Position numbers and translations under genes: made by a program. Below the pieces are notes generated by a model. That model was not told the origin of the DNA, did not search any database, and saw nothing but the letters and a program-made list of their open reading frames with translations. DNA of 64,000 nt, from the NCBI GenBank assembly GCA_947493335.1, contig CANLQO010000008.1, positions 19,511 to 83,510 of the forward strand. Direction: 5' to 3'. This DNA is from an uncultured Paracoccaceae bacterium. GTDB lineage: Bacteria; Pseudomonadota; Alphaproteobacteria; Rhodobacterales; Rhodobacteraceae. Shown here one piece after another: positions 36,750-46,059 of the stretch (positions within the stretch are counted from its first letter, which is position 1; each line of letters starts with the position of its first letter).

Positions 36750-36930
36750 GGCGAATGTCCGCAATGCGGGCGCTTCCGCAGAAACTTGATGGTGGGGCAG
36801 AGGTCTGCAATGGGCCGTCCGTGTCCTGAATCGTGCGCCAGCTGTGTGAAGATGCTGCGACCGATCTAATGTCTTCTGCGAGCCCAAAGTGTGGATGCTG
36901 CGTTGGACGCTAATGACTGCTTCCCAAGTG
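36750..36930 (+). repeat. Modular intergenic repeat, copy 7
   Basis: The 346-base gap between convergent genes 36666 and 37013 has no gene. Block A GAATGTCCGCAATGCGGGCGC at 36753, block B GGTCTGCAATGGGCCGTCC at 36802, then GCGACCGATCTAATGTC and GAGCCCAAAGTG as in copy 2. Confidence 0.8.
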
Positions 36931-37012
36931 TTTTTGAGTTGTTGTTGGTGCCCCGATAGTTTCACAAGAAAATAAACTTCCTTACGAACACGCGCCATCA
37001 GGACCAGTCACG

Positions 37013-37327
37013 TCAGCCGTATTTCCGCAAAGCTTCCAGTTCAAGGTCCAACTTCAGCTGCTGGTCGGCAATTTCTCTCATCAGTGATCTTCGAGCATCC
37101 TCATCGGTTTCTGCCTTGAGAGCCTGGCGAAGTTCGGTGATCTTCTTTTTTAATTGCACAGCCAGCGGCTTCGCTTGATTTTCTTTCATAAGGCGATCAA
37201 TCACTGCGTCCTTGGGGTTCGACAGAAACTCCAGCGGTTTACCCGCCCCCGGAAGGTCCTTGAACTCTTCGGACCGATCAGCGGCTTTCATCGCCATTTC
37301 GATTGAATAGTTTAGAGGATGTGACAT
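37013..37327 (-). CDS. DUF1992 (DnaJ C28-like) protein
   Basis: A 104-residue cytoplasmic protein with the DUF1992 signature EEFKDLPGAGKPLE near residue 20 and a charged helical C-terminus. The family is widespread in proteobacteria without a settled role. It stands alone between two gene-free gaps. Confidence 0.88.
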   Translation of the reverse strand: MSHPLNYSIEMAMKAADRSEEFKDLPGAGKPLEFLSNPKDAVIDRLMKENQAKPLAVQLKKKITELRQALKAETDEDARRSLMREIADQQLKLDLELEALRKYG

Positions 37328-37484
37328 GACACTCGGATTTGTTGCTCTCTGGCAGAAATATAGTTCAAAAATCTGCCGTTTGTAGGCCTCCCACCAATGT
37401 CATGAGTGGTCATTCAACGCACGGATGGTAATGGCAGCTCCGTCCGGAGATCTGTAAGTTCAGCCAAACTCAGATTGCGCGCCT

Positions 37485-37560
37485 GCAGCGAATGTCCACA
37501 ATGCGGGCTGCGTCTGCAGAATTCAAGCGAGCCGGTGGACGGCAGCTAAGGGCCGATGTT
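37485..37560 (+). repeat. Modular intergenic repeat, copy 8
   Basis: In the 308-base gap 37328-37635. Block A GCAGCGAATGTCCACAATGC then GGGCTGC at 37485-37511, and block B GGCAGCTAAGGGCCGATG at 37541-37558. This is the cleanest block A, with outer GCAGC/GCTGC arms. It is the last copy before the island. Confidence 0.8.
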
Positions 37561-37635
37561 GAATATCCGTTTTGTATCGAGAATTGGCGGACTCTAAGGG
37601 GAGCAGGTCAGTAGAACTCGTAAATATCACTAGCT

Positions 37636-37974
37636 CTAGAATACGATGCGCGCATCGAAAGGCGGGATCCCAAAAAAATTTACTTGAGCCATCTTGTTTG
37701 CAATAGTTACTTGACCGATTTCCAACCTCACATCGTCGAGAGGTCCTTTGATGATTGCTGCCAAAGGACGACTGGCGTCAGAAATGCCCTCCACTGCTGA
37801 AATGTCGAATACCAAAGTTGAGCCCTGGGCTGGATATGCGGCCAGACTTAACTCAAACTGCCCATCGCTGTAGGAATATGCTTTGCCGACGGCGGGTCCG
37901 TTGGCGTCACCTGATGTTTTGAGATGAATGTCTGCACCGCGCAAACCGATAGTGCTTGGAAGAGTTTGAGACAT
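37636..37974 (-). CDS. Hypothetical protein
   Basis: A 112-residue protein without signal peptide or membrane segment that I do not recognise. It looks like a small beta-rich protein (repeated hydrophobic alternation, GQFELSLAAYP, DVRLEIGQVTI). The broken IS66 end begins about 30 bases upstream of its start, so its promoter may have been changed by the insertion. Confidence 0.65.
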   Translation of the reverse strand: MSQTLPSTIGLRGADIHLKTSGDANGPAVGKAYSYSDGQFELSLAAYPAQGSTLVFDISAVEGISDASRPLAAIIKGPLDDVRLEIGQVTIANKMAQVNFFGIPPFDARIVF

Positions 37975-38005
37975 TTACGAACCTTTCGCGAGCGGTTAGG
38001 GGCGG

Positions 38006-38112
38006 CTAAATGTCCACCATCGATTGTGGACACTTTGGGGGCACTCTATGAGCAGGAGAAAGAAGCGGTTTTGGGCGGATGACGAGAAGCGTGAGATTTG
38101 CGCGCAGGCGAC
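38006..38112 (+). mobile_element. Truncated IS66-family end (tnpA 5' fragment)
   Basis: This stretch matches the right end of the IS66 element at 41067-43510 in opposite orientation: TGTCCACCATCGAT with a facing GTGGACA, then ATGAGCAGGAGAAAGAAGCG opening tnpA. Similarity stops in the middle of the tnpA frame near 38112. It is a remnant of a related but not identical copy and marks the left edge of the accessory region. Confidence 0.85.
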
Positions 38113-38145
38113 CCACAGCAAGTTGGCAATGCCCTTGAAACTGCC

Positions 38146-40350
38146 TTACTGGTCAATCCCAAATTCTATTTCGTAACGTCCGGTACCAGTTCTTTGATCT
38201 GAATCCCATGGGAAATTGTCGCCTCCGCTTATTCTTATTTCATGAGGTCCACTTTCTCGAACCACAAGGTCTTCAACAGCAACTCCCGATTGGAGTATTC
38301 CTTCGTAGAGAGTTTCACCTTCAGGAGACACCATGGAAACCTGACCATAGACGAGCAATGCACTCCTCTCCAAAACCTGCAAAGAAATTCGGTCTCCTTG
38401 CGATAGCTTCATTCTGTAAAGGTCATCTTTCCCCGGCAAACGGAGTTCTCCAGCAATACGGTGCGTTTCTGATAGCTCAGACGAATTGGAGACCGCAACG
38501 TCAATGGGCTTAGAGGATGGGATATTGATTGCGCGAAATACAAATTCGCCGGCCTCATTTTCTGACGCCTCGACTTCCAGACGATGTTTTCCTGAAGTCA
38601 CAATGTCTACGACTCCTATTTGGTTGCACTTGATGCAAGCACTGGCGAGCCTTCTTCCTTCATTGTCAAAGATTACGGCTATGGATAGGTCCAAGGTTCC
38701 GGACGTGCTCGTAAGCTGAAAGAAGTAGCTTTCCCCGGATTTCGCTTCAAATTCATAAATGATGCGTCGGGTATCTTTATCGAGCACTCCAGAAAATGTA
38801 ACTTCTGAGTCCTCCGTAGCTCCAGCTTCACCAAATATATCGTCTTCAAGATGAAGATAGGCTTCCGCAGAGGAGGAATCCCGCGAAATCAGCACGTCGT
38901 AGGCGCAACGTTCAAGCAGCAATTCCCGTACTGTGCCAGTAGCGCGGCACTGTGCGATAGCGTTATCAAATTCCGCGTCATTTCTGATTTCTGTGTAAGA
39001 AACTATGCGAGAAGGGAAGTTCCTAATCTGATAGTCCTCAAAAATCTTGTCATCGTGGAGGTAGTCAAAATTTGACTCTGTCTCTGTAATCCTCAAGCTG
39101 TTTCCCCATACGATGTACCGTTGGTTTCTAAGATGACTCATTAATTGCGCTGAAGAACCCAAAACTGTATCCGACCTTATTAGCTGATCGTCCATCGGGT
39201 TGCCGTTGAAATTTCCAAGCAGGCCATCAACTCTGTTTCGGCGATGCTCTGGTAGTACAATCGTTATACTCAGTTGGTCCTCCGAAACTATCCTTATAGA
39301 TACCTTATCGCCTTCGTGGCCGGTAATGATGAGTGAGCTACCATCCCGCACTATTGTAAACCCGTTTACGGACATAGGTAGGCTTTCGGTGAATGGAACG
39401 CCGTCTACAACTAGGTGAGGTTCTTTGGCGTATACAGCTATTCGTCCGGAGCCGTTACCCATTGAAATCGCGGTAATTGACGACGCGACTTGAGAACCTC
39501 GAAACGGCTCGAGACGAACTTGGATAGAAAAGTTTCCCTGAGGATCACGAACAGCATAGAACTCCCCCGCAGCTTGAAAATCGAACATCAAACCGTCGTG
39601 AGATATCATATGGGGGTCGCCAAAAATTGCCGCTGCTACAAAGCCTCCAACGCCTCCGGCTATGCCAATAGCCTTCAAGATAGCATCTCCGAATCCATCA
39701 TCAGAGTGATCCAGTTCCTCAACGTCGAAACTTCCGTTGCGATAGAGCTGAGGTGTTACGCCAGCCGGATCATAAATCGATGGGTCATATCGATAGTAGT
39801 TTCCGTCATGAGTACTGACATACATCTGGACACGAAATAATTCGGAGTACGCTAGGTCTGCAGGGGAAAACTGATTGGGCAGATGTCTGTACAATGTTCC
39901 ATTTGAGTCCCTTTGAGGGCCTGATATCGCTGGATGGATATGATAGATTCCCACGACAGTTTCATCGCCGCCGTCCGCGAAGCGGAGCGGGAAAACATAG
40001 TCACCTTCCTCGTTCGTTCGCAATACACCAACATCAGGGGCCCGCACCATATTGACATGCCCAGTAGTAAAAGGCTGGGTGTAGCCATACCGACCATTTT
40101 CGTCGCGATAAATCCATCCTCCGAATTCTGCCTGACGGCCATTTCGACTCAACTGGAATTCACCAAACGCCTGCCAAGCTTCGATTTGGCCTCGCCTTGC
40201 AGCTTGATCAATGCTCGACCACGTTGAACTCGACCTTACTGTTCGATCGACTTGGGCGATTGCGTTCGTTGCGAAGAAGCCAACGAGAAAAGTGGTCAGT
40301 AGAGCAATTAATTCAAATTTTTCCAAGTGCGTGTTTTGCAGTAATTTCAT
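38146..40350 (-). CDS. Secreted protein with JAMM-like motif and von Willebrand D domain
   Basis: A 734-residue exported protein (signal peptide to about residue 32). Residues ~60-195 resemble DUF4329: GGWIYRDENG, HIHP at 137-140, then Ser162 and Asp165 in FSPADLA, which together look like the JAMM metallopeptidase pattern (E, HxH, SxxD). Residues ~244-400 form a von Willebrand type D domain (GDPHMISHDGLMFDF, LLGNFNGN). The C-terminal third holds two beta domains like bacterial pre-peptidase domains. It is preceded by a small membrane-anchored protein gene. Function unknown; a secreted surface or toxin-like factor is possible. Confidence 0.85.
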   Translation of the reverse strand: MKLLQNTHLEKFELIALLTTFLVGFFATNAIAQVDRTVRSSSTWSSIDQAARRGQIEAWQAFGEFQLSRNGRQAEFGGWIYRDENGRYGYTQPFTTGHVNMVRAPDVGVLRTNEEGDYVFPLRFADGGDETVVGIYHIHPAISGPQRDSNGTLYRHLPNQFSPADLAYSELFRVQMYVSTHDGNYYRYDPSIYDPAGVTPQLYRNGSFDVEELDHSDDGFGDAILKAIGIAGGVGGFVAAAIFGDPHMISHDGLMFDFQAAGEFYAVRDPQGNFSIQVRLEPFRGSQVASSITAISMGNGSGRIAVYAKEPHLVVDGVPFTESLPMSVNGFTIVRDGSSLIITGHEGDKVSIRIVSEDQLSITIVLPEHRRNRVDGLLGNFNGNPMDDQLIRSDTVLGSSAQLMSHLRNQRYIVWGNSLRITETESNFDYLHDDKIFEDYQIRNFPSRIVSYTEIRNDAEFDNAIAQCRATGTVRELLLERCAYDVLISRDSSSAEAYLHLEDDIFGEAGATEDSEVTFSGVLDKDTRRIIYEFEAKSGESYFFQLTSTSGTLDLSIAVIFDNEGRRLASACIKCNQIGVVDIVTSGKHRLEVEASENEAGEFVFRAINIPSSKPIDVAVSNSSELSETHRIAGELRLPGKDDLYRMKLSQGDRISLQVLERSALLVYGQVSMVSPEGETLYEGILQSGVAVEDLVVRESGPHEIRISGGDNFPWDSDQRTGTGRYEIEFGIDQ

Positions 40351-40351
40351 A

Positions 40352-40783
40352 TCAATTCTCTACAGGACGATTTTGCAGCATCAATTGAAACTTCTCCATC
40401 AGAAAGACCGATCTATCTTCGGCAGAAATTTTTTCATACGAAGTTAGCTCACTCTGCAGTTCACCTGATCCGGCCAAATTTAGATTGTTCCGCAACCAAA
40501 GACCCAAGTGCAATTGTTCAACGGACATGAACTCATCGTTTGGAATGCACCGATAGTAGACGGCCATTTCCTCGGTTGACACAGCCAGCAGCAATTCGAC
40601 AGCTTGATCAACCGACACTGGCACTGAAATATCCGGTGAAAGGTCAGGAATGCTTGGTGCAGGATTGGTGAGATTGCATTCTTCGATGATGTTGGATGCC
40701 TGTTGTTGATTTAGGCTTAGGCCGTTGTAGGAAAAGTACGATGCAATCAAAATTGAAGTTGCTGCTAGTACAATCCACTTCAT
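40352..40783 (-). CDS. Small membrane-anchored or secreted protein
   Basis: A 143-residue protein beginning with a hydrophobic segment (MKWIVLAATSILIASYF). The rest is soluble, acidic and has two cysteines. ATG 40783 has GGAGCG upstream; a longer start is less likely. Its stop is next to the start of the vWD protein gene, so the two are a unit and may act together, for example as partner or immunity protein; this is inference. Confidence 0.7.
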   Translation of the reverse strand: MKWIVLAATSILIASYFSYNGLSLNQQQASNIIEECNLTNPAPSIPDLSPDISVPVSVDQAVELLLAVSTEEMAVYYRCIPNDEFMSVEQLHLGLWLRNNLNLAGSGELQSELTSYEKISAEDRSVFLMEKFQLMLQNRPVEN

Positions 40784-41111
40784 GACTGCGCTCCTATATA
40801 CTTCTCCTTGAATTAATATCACATTCTTCGCCCGAACGGCTAAACTAATTCAGAAACCGCAGTCTGCTGGAACGCAAGCGTCCGACCAGCTCTAGGTTTC
40901 AGCCAGCACGTGAGGGCTTCCACCGCATCCGCCACGCAGGATTCCTGGCAAGTGGCCTCCGACGTGACAGGGTCGGAATGATTAGGCGCTTGCTCGACAG
41001 AGAGCCAGAGCCGGATCAAATGGCTCAAGAAGACGACCGCTGTGCGGACCAATATGCATCTTTATCGAGCCCGTCCGTTGAACCCGCTCTGTTAGGCCAG
41101 CACATGCCCTG

Positions 41112-42629
41112 TTACGCTGCTTGAGCAGCGTAACGCCAGGGGAGGAGCTCGTCGAGGCGTGTGATCTTGTGGTCAGCTATCTGGGCAAGGACCCATGTGA
41201 GCCAGGCTTGTGGATCGACGTTGTTGAGCTTGGCGGTCTCGATCAGGGTGTAGGCGATTGCCATAGCTTTGCCGCCGCCTTCGGAGCCTTCGAACATCCA
41301 GTATTTCCGGCCGATGGCGACGGGCTTGACGGCGCGCTCGGCAGTGTTGTTATCCAACTCTAGGTGGCCGTTCTCAAGATATGGCCGCGCCTTTGGCATC
41401 CGGCCTAGCGCGTAGCGTATCGCCTGCGCCAGTGGCGATTTACCCGATATCTTGGGCAGTTGCGCGTGCAGCCAGGCTTCCAGATCATCGAAGATCGGTT
41501 TTGCCCGTGCTTGCCTCAAAGCCACGCGCGCCTCGGGTAATCGACCTCGCGCGTCTTTTTCCACTGCATACAGTTCCGCGATCCGGCGAATGGCTTCCTC
41601 GGCAATGGCGTTGCCTTGGGACGCAAAAACATCGACGAACTTGCGCCTGACATGGGCCATGCAGGCCATCTCATCTGCCTTGTCATGCCCGAACAACCCG
41701 TTGAAGCCGGAGTATCTATCCGCGTGAACCCAACCTTTGTAGCCTGCGAGGTGGCTAACGGGATGTTCGCCTTTGCGATCAATGGTGAACTGGTACCAGG
41801 CGCACGGCGGCGATGACCCGGAGCACGGTCGTTCATCACGGACATAGGTCCAGACCCGTGCCGTCTTGGTCTTCTTTTTGCCCGGTGCCTGCATCTTCAC
41901 GGGTGTGTCGTCCGCAAACAGTGCATCTCCGCGACGCACAATTCGCCCGATCTCATCAGCCAAGGGCTCCAGCAGTGCCGTTGACCGGCCAACCCAGTCG
42001 GCCATCGTGGACCGATCCAGATCAATCCCTTCGCGGGCATAGATTTGGCTCTGGCGGTATAAGGGAAGATGATCAGCGTATTTGCTGACCAGAACATGCG
42101 CCAGCAGGCCGGGGCCGGGTCTGCCGCGCTCAATAGGACGAGACGGCAGCGGCGCTTGGACGATTGCTTCGCAGCCCGCGCAGGCTTTGCGGGGCCGGAC
42201 GATGCGGTTCACGACAAAGCGCCCTGGCACATACTCAAGCTCTTCGGTGATATCTTCGCCAAGAGTTTTCAGCTTGCCGCCGCACCGCGTGCAATCGTCG
42301 CCGGGTGAGAGAACTTCATCATGCCGGTCGAGATGATCGGGCAACGGTTTGCGACTGTGCTGGCGTGGAGGTTTGCCTTCAGCGGACGGCGTCTCAGGTT
42401 GGGTCTGTTCAGATGCGGCCTCAGCAATCGCCTCATCTTCTTCGAAGGTCAGATTGAGCTGATCCAGGCTCTCGGAACGCACACCAAACCGATGACGGTT
42501 TTGGCCCGCAAGCTGATGCTTGAGCTTCTCAATCAGAAGCGCCTGCGACTTGACCTCATTCGCCAGAAGCCGGTTCACGGCCCGCAGTTCGGCGGGATCA
42601 TCCGGCGTGATATCGAGGTCCTTCAGCAT
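41112..42629 (-). CDS. tnpC: IS66 transposase TnpC
   Basis: A 505-residue IS66 transposase with an N-terminal coiled coil ([20 protein letters not shown]), a zinc-ribbon (CTRCGGK, CAGC) and the DDE domain; acidic residues are in [19 protein letters not shown] and NNTAERA. Length is normal. The stop lies in a near-perfect inverted repeat, GTTACGCTGCT/AGCAGCGTAAC, at 41111-41134. Confidence 0.95.
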   Translation of the reverse strand: MLKDLDITPDDPAELRAVNRLLANEVKSQALLIEKLKHQLAGQNRHRFGVRSESLDQLNLTFEEDEAIAEAASEQTQPETPSAEGKPPRQHSRKPLPDHLDRHDEVLSPGDDCTRCGGKLKTLGEDITEELEYVPGRFVVNRIVRPRKACAGCEAIVQAPLPSRPIERGRPGPGLLAHVLVSKYADHLPLYRQSQIYAREGIDLDRSTMADWVGRSTALLEPLADEIGRIVRRGDALFADDTPVKMQAPGKKKTKTARVWTYVRDERPCSGSSPPCAWYQFTIDRKGEHPVSHLAGYKGWVHADRYSGFNGLFGHDKADEMACMAHVRRKFVDVFASQGNAIAEEAIRRIAELYAVEKDARGRLPEARVALRQARAKPIFDDLEAWLHAQLPKISGKSPLAQAIRYALGRMPKARPYLENGHLELDNNTAERAVKPVAIGRKYWMFEGSEGGGKAMAIAYTLIETAKLNNVDPQAWLTWVLAQIADHKITRLDELLPWRYAAQAA

Positions 42630-42699
42630 CGCCGACCCTATATCGGATCAGGGATAAAACGTGAATCCCGAATGCAATCAAAATGTTGTATTTATTACT

Positions 42700-43047
42700 C
42701 TAACCGACCTTCAGCGGACGCCAGGTCTTTTGCGGCATCCGCCAGTCGATCCCTTCCAGCAGCATCGACAACTGTGCTGGCGTGACGTTGATCTTGCCGT
42801 CCTTTGCAGCGGGCCACACAAAGCGACCCTTCTCCAGCCGCTTGCTGAACAGGCAAGCGCCCTGCGCGTCCCACCAAATAATTTTGAGCAAGTCGCCGCG
42901 CCGCCCCCGGAACACAAACAGGTGCCCAGAATACGGATCAAGCTCCAGAACTTTCTCAGCCTGTGCCGCCAAGGTGTTGAACCCCCGTCGCATGTCCGTG
43001 ACACCCGCTGCCAGCCAGACGCGAGTGTTGGATGGAACCGGGATCAA
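42700..43047 (-). CDS. tnpB: IS66 family protein TnpB
   Basis: A 115-residue Orf2 of IS66 elements, with the signature [13 protein letters not shown] and [16 protein letters not shown]. The start is probably TTG 43047 overlapping the tnpA stop. It is needed with TnpA for transposition in this family; its exact role is not clear. Confidence 0.93.
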   Translation of the reverse strand: MIPVPSNTRVWLAAGVTDMRRGFNTLAAQAEKVLELDPYSGHLFVFRGRRGDLLKIIWWDAQGACLFSKRLEKGRFVWPAAKDGKINVTPAQLSMLLEGIDWRMPQKTWRPLKVG

Positions 43048-43424
43048 ACCGACAGGCCCTGCACCAAGCTGACCACGGCAGTCAGCGCGGTTGGACCCTC
43101 AACGAGGATGCGCCGACCATCCGATAGGGTGATATCAACCCGACTTGCGGACAGAGGGGCAGATAGAGACGGCATTGGCATCTCGATCGGAGCTGGCTCA
43201 ACGGCAACATCAGCCTCGATCTCAATCGGAAGAAACCTTGCTTCCTGTTCTGACCCAGCGACCTCTGGCGCAAATCGCGGATCCTTCAACCATTTGAAAA
43301 TAAGGTTCGCATTCACCGCATACCGACGCGCAACCTGTGCCACCGACATCCCCTGCGTCGTTGCCTGCGCGCAAATCTCACGCTTCTCCTCATCGGCCCA
43401 AAACCGCTTCTTCCGCCTGCTCAT
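43044..43424 (-). CDS. tnpA: IS66 family protein TnpA
   Basis: A 126-residue protein with a helix-turn-helix ([40 protein letters not shown]). I use ATG 43424 with GAGG upstream, also present in the broken copy at 38 kb; an upstream in-frame codon at 43445 is less likely. Probably binds the element ends. Confidence 0.9.
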   Translation of the reverse strand: MSRRKKRFWADEEKREICAQATTQGMSVAQVARRYAVNANLIFKWLKDPRFAPEVAGSEQEARFLPIEIEADVAVEPAPIEMPMPSLSAPLSASRVDITLSDGRRILVEGPTALTAVVSLVQGLSV

Positions 43425-43528
43425 AGAGTGCCTCACAGTGTCCACTATCGATGGTGGACACTTAGATCAGTCTTCGCAAAGCCGTTAGGTCGGGTTCAAC
43501 GGGCGCTTACGAAATAGGAGATTGAGGA

Positions 43529-43960
43529 TCAATTCCTAGGATTGCACGAGCATGTAACAATCTCACCTGTGTTTTCTGTGCAAGAACCATTAGAACTCGG
43601 GCTCTTGCAAGCACCAGTAAACATATCATTGCAGTCAAAGTCGCCCACGCAGGTGCAGCTAGTTCCTGTGCAATGATAGCTCAGTCCACCAACAACACCT
43701 CCGTTAGAAAGATTGTTCAGACCCTCTGCTCCCACGAAAATTGCTGAAGCGCGCGAAGCGGAAATACCGAGTCTTTCGGCAAGCACGGCGGAGTCATCAA
43801 TCGCAACTGGATCTTCGAGCGCAGAGGAGATCTTCTTGTCCAGGATTTCCACCGCGGAAACGTTCGCGCTGACTGATGGCCTCTGATATAGCGCGATGCT
43901 CAAAGCAATGACCGCCAGTGCGAGAACTAAGTTGAGTATTGTTTGGGTAGATAAAGTCAT
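43529..43960 (-). CDS. Small cysteine-rich exported or membrane-anchored protein
   Basis: A 143-residue protein with an N-terminal membrane segment (ILNLVLALAVIALSIALYQR), a helical middle and a C-terminal domain with eight cysteines in about 50 residues (YHCTGTSCTCVGDFDC, NDMFTGACK, GSC, VTCSC). ATG 43960 follows GGAG. The cysteine domain could be a disulphide- or metal-binding module. It lies just outside the IS66 right end. Family not recognised. Confidence 0.7.
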   Translation of the reverse strand: MTLSTQTILNLVLALAVIALSIALYQRPSVSANVSAVEILDKKISSALEDPVAIDDSAVLAERLGISASRASAIFVGAEGLNNLSNGGVVGGLSYHCTGTSCTCVGDFDCNDMFTGACKSPSSNGSCTENTGEIVTCSCNPRN

Positions 43961-44147
43961 TTTTAGCTCCAAATTGATGGTTGCTATCAATTTGTTTTCT
44001 TAGCCCGGCAGAAGAATTGGCGGACGGCGACCGCTGGTCGATAGGGTCAAACTACTAAATTTTGTCTTTTCTGTCACCAGTTGGAGCTTGGCAGCATTGG
44101 ATTTGGAACCTCGGATTTTGAAACTGTGACAAAAGTTCTGATGCCAT

Positions 44148-44353
44148 AGCCCGCCCCAGGGATGGACACCCGGCAGGGCAGATCGCGGCGGGACTGGTGG
44201 CGCATGAGCTGAGGGAGGCGACGTGGCTCAGGATGAGACGCGGCCCCGACCATCAGATCAGTGCACCAGGTCTGCCAAGTTCTGGATGGAGACGCGCAGC
44301 GGCGGAACCTGACAGCCCGATGACCGAAAGCAAAGCGATAGGGCAGGGGGCAC
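44148..44353 (+). repeat. Long direct repeat, copy 1
   Basis: About 206 bases, starting AGCCCGCCCCAGGGATGGAC, that recur at 52342-52546 in the same orientation with roughly 14 differences. It lies in the gene-free stretch 43961-44440 before the LuxR-type gene. Reading frames inside are open in several frames because of base composition; I do not call a gene. Confidence 0.9.
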
Positions 44354-44440
44354 CAAACTTGGTTTTTGAGTCTTTGGTGACTATCAATTCTCGACGGAAA
44401 GAGGCTCGTCAGGTTTGAAGAAATCTAGGAAATAGAGCAA

Positions 44441-45571
44441 ATGGAACTTATCGATACAGTCTTTGAGGCGGCTCAAAACAGCGCAAAGTTTGAGAAGGCC
44501 CTAGATCTTTACAACGAGATGTTCGATCTAAAATCATCCGTCATATTTTCCATCCACGACTTCACTGAAGCGCGACAAGGCTTTTACTGGAGCGACTTCG
44601 TCAAGAATAACCTTCCGGCCGGAGTCCGGGAAAAACTCGAACGCGGCGACGACAAGGATGAGCGGAAGGCATATGAAGCGCTCGCGCATCTACCACCCCT
44701 GACGCCATATACCGAACCGACCTTATTTGGAGTTTCGCGCTACGAGGATATGCCGCCCTCTGAATTCAGGTCGGCTGGTGAGGCCCTAGGTGTTTACCAT
44801 CGAGTCAGCTGCATGCTGAACCAAAGCGGCCCCTGGATGGACGCCCTCTTTGTACATGGAGAGAGTGCATTTCCGGCACAACGCTACTGTAACGACAAGA
44901 CTGTGCAGATTTTGATGCCGGTTATGTCCAACGCGATCGAACTGAGCCGGACAACCAGAGCCCTGCGCAAGAAGTACGCAGCGACACTCGCGGCACTAGA
45001 TCATCTTGGATTAGGTGTGTTCTTGTTAGACGAAAGGGGCCATGTCCTCGAACGAAACCGTGCTGCGAAGGATATTCTTGCCATGTCGGATGGCCTTAAT
45101 TTAGGCCGCGACGGGCGACTTTCATGTGCGTTGGGCCGGGATAACAACATACTCACAAGAAGTTTAGAAGCCGCATTTGATATGGAAAAACAAGGCACTG
45201 ACCGATCGATCCACAAGATCGAAAGACCATCGGGCAAGCATGATTATCTTTGGTCACTCAGCTGTCTGCAGGATGCCGATGGAGAATTCGAAACGCATGC
45301 GCGATTTGGTTTTTTGTCGATCATTGACCCAACCAAAGAAGGCCATCTTTCTGCGGATGGACTACGGGTTCTGGGAGACTTGACAGATGCTGAAACAGCG
45401 GTTGTCGAAGGGCTTGTGAGAGGAATGCGGGTTAGCGAGATCGCACTTGTTCGCGATGTCCAAGAGAACTCTATCCGGGTCCAGTTGAAGACTATTTTCC
45501 AAAAACTGCGGTGCTCGTCTCAGGCGGATGTTGTACGGCTTGCTTCCACTACTCGTCTACCAATCGAATAA
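44441..45571 (+). CDS. LuxR family transcriptional regulator
   Basis: A 376-residue protein with a C-terminal LuxR HTH (LTDAETAVVEGLVRGMRVSE, then QENSIRVQLKTIFQKL) and a long N-terminal region whose middle (LDHLGLGVFLLDERGHVLERN) resembles a PAS fold. No response-regulator receiver or autoinducer signature is seen. It starts with AGGAAA upstream. It precedes two exported protein genes and may control them. Confidence 0.87.
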   Translation: MELIDTVFEAAQNSAKFEKALDLYNEMFDLKSSVIFSIHDFTEARQGFYWSDFVKNNLPAGVREKLERGDDKDERKAYEALAHLPPLTPYTEPTLFGVSRYEDMPPSEFRSAGEALGVYHRVSCMLNQSGPWMDALFVHGESAFPAQRYCNDKTVQILMPVMSNAIELSRTTRALRKKYAATLAALDHLGLGVFLLDERGHVLERNRAAKDILAMSDGLNLGRDGRLSCALGRDNNILTRSLEAAFDMEKQGTDRSIHKIERPSGKHDYLWSLSCLQDADGEFETHARFGFLSIIDPTKEGHLSADGLRVLGDLTDAETAVVEGLVRGMRVSEIALVRDVQENSIRVQLKTIFQKLRCSSQADVVRLASTTRLPIE

Positions 45572-45633
45572 GTGCGACATTACTCATTTGGGTAAAGACG
45601 CCCGCTAGCTTTGCGTTTCAACTAGAGCAGGTG

Positions 45634-46017
45634 ATGTCTGGGAGGGCGCAGTCCGTGGAGCCATTTAGCAACTCAATTTTCCAAAAAGCCAGAGGCCTGG
45701 CGGGCTTCGGCTTCAAGCGTGCATGGCTTTCTTTTGCATTTTTGGTGACAGCAAATGCTGCCCAAGCCTGCGTCACAATTCACTGGGCGGAGACCTCAAT
45801 TGCTGAGGGCCGCTTCACAAACAACTGCCCGCACACTGTCACGGTTAGAGCAAGATTTTCGAATGGGTACGACGGCGTATGGGGCTTCATTTCGCCGGGT
45901 AGCAGCAAGCTCATTAACACGGGCTTCCATGGGAGAGGGTATCCGGCCTCCAGTTGGAGTTGGTGTAATGCAACATCAAATCCTGCTTGCAGGCCCAATG
46001 TTCCTAGCTGGCCGTAG
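45634..46017 (+). CDS. Small secreted protein
   Basis: A 127-residue protein with a signal sequence ending NAAQA followed by a cysteine-containing domain (CVTIHWAETS, NNCPHTVTVRARF, WCNATSNPACRP). The paired cysteines suggest disulphides. Start ATG 45634 is chosen because it places the hydrophobic core correctly; the frame opens earlier. Function unknown. Confidence 0.6.
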   Translation: MSGRAQSVEPFSNSIFQKARGLAGFGFKRAWLSFAFLVTANAAQACVTIHWAETSIAEGRFTNNCPHTVTVRARFSNGYDGVWGFISPGSSKLINTGFHGRGYPASSWSWCNATSNPACRPNVPSWP

Positions 46018-46059
46018 AGCCATCGAACGAAGTTATTTTCATGGTATAGGAATATCCCA

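Larger units (their letters stand above)
41067..43510 (-). mobile_element. IS66-family insertion sequence
   Basis: A three-gene IS66 element (tnpA, tnpB, tnpC). The right end reads inward from 43510 as GTAAGCGCCCGTTGAACCCG; the left end at 41067 is GAGCCCGTCCGTTGAACCCG, matching at 15 of 20 positions. An 8-base target duplication is not evident, so one side may have been rearranged. All three genes look intact. Confidence 0.85.
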
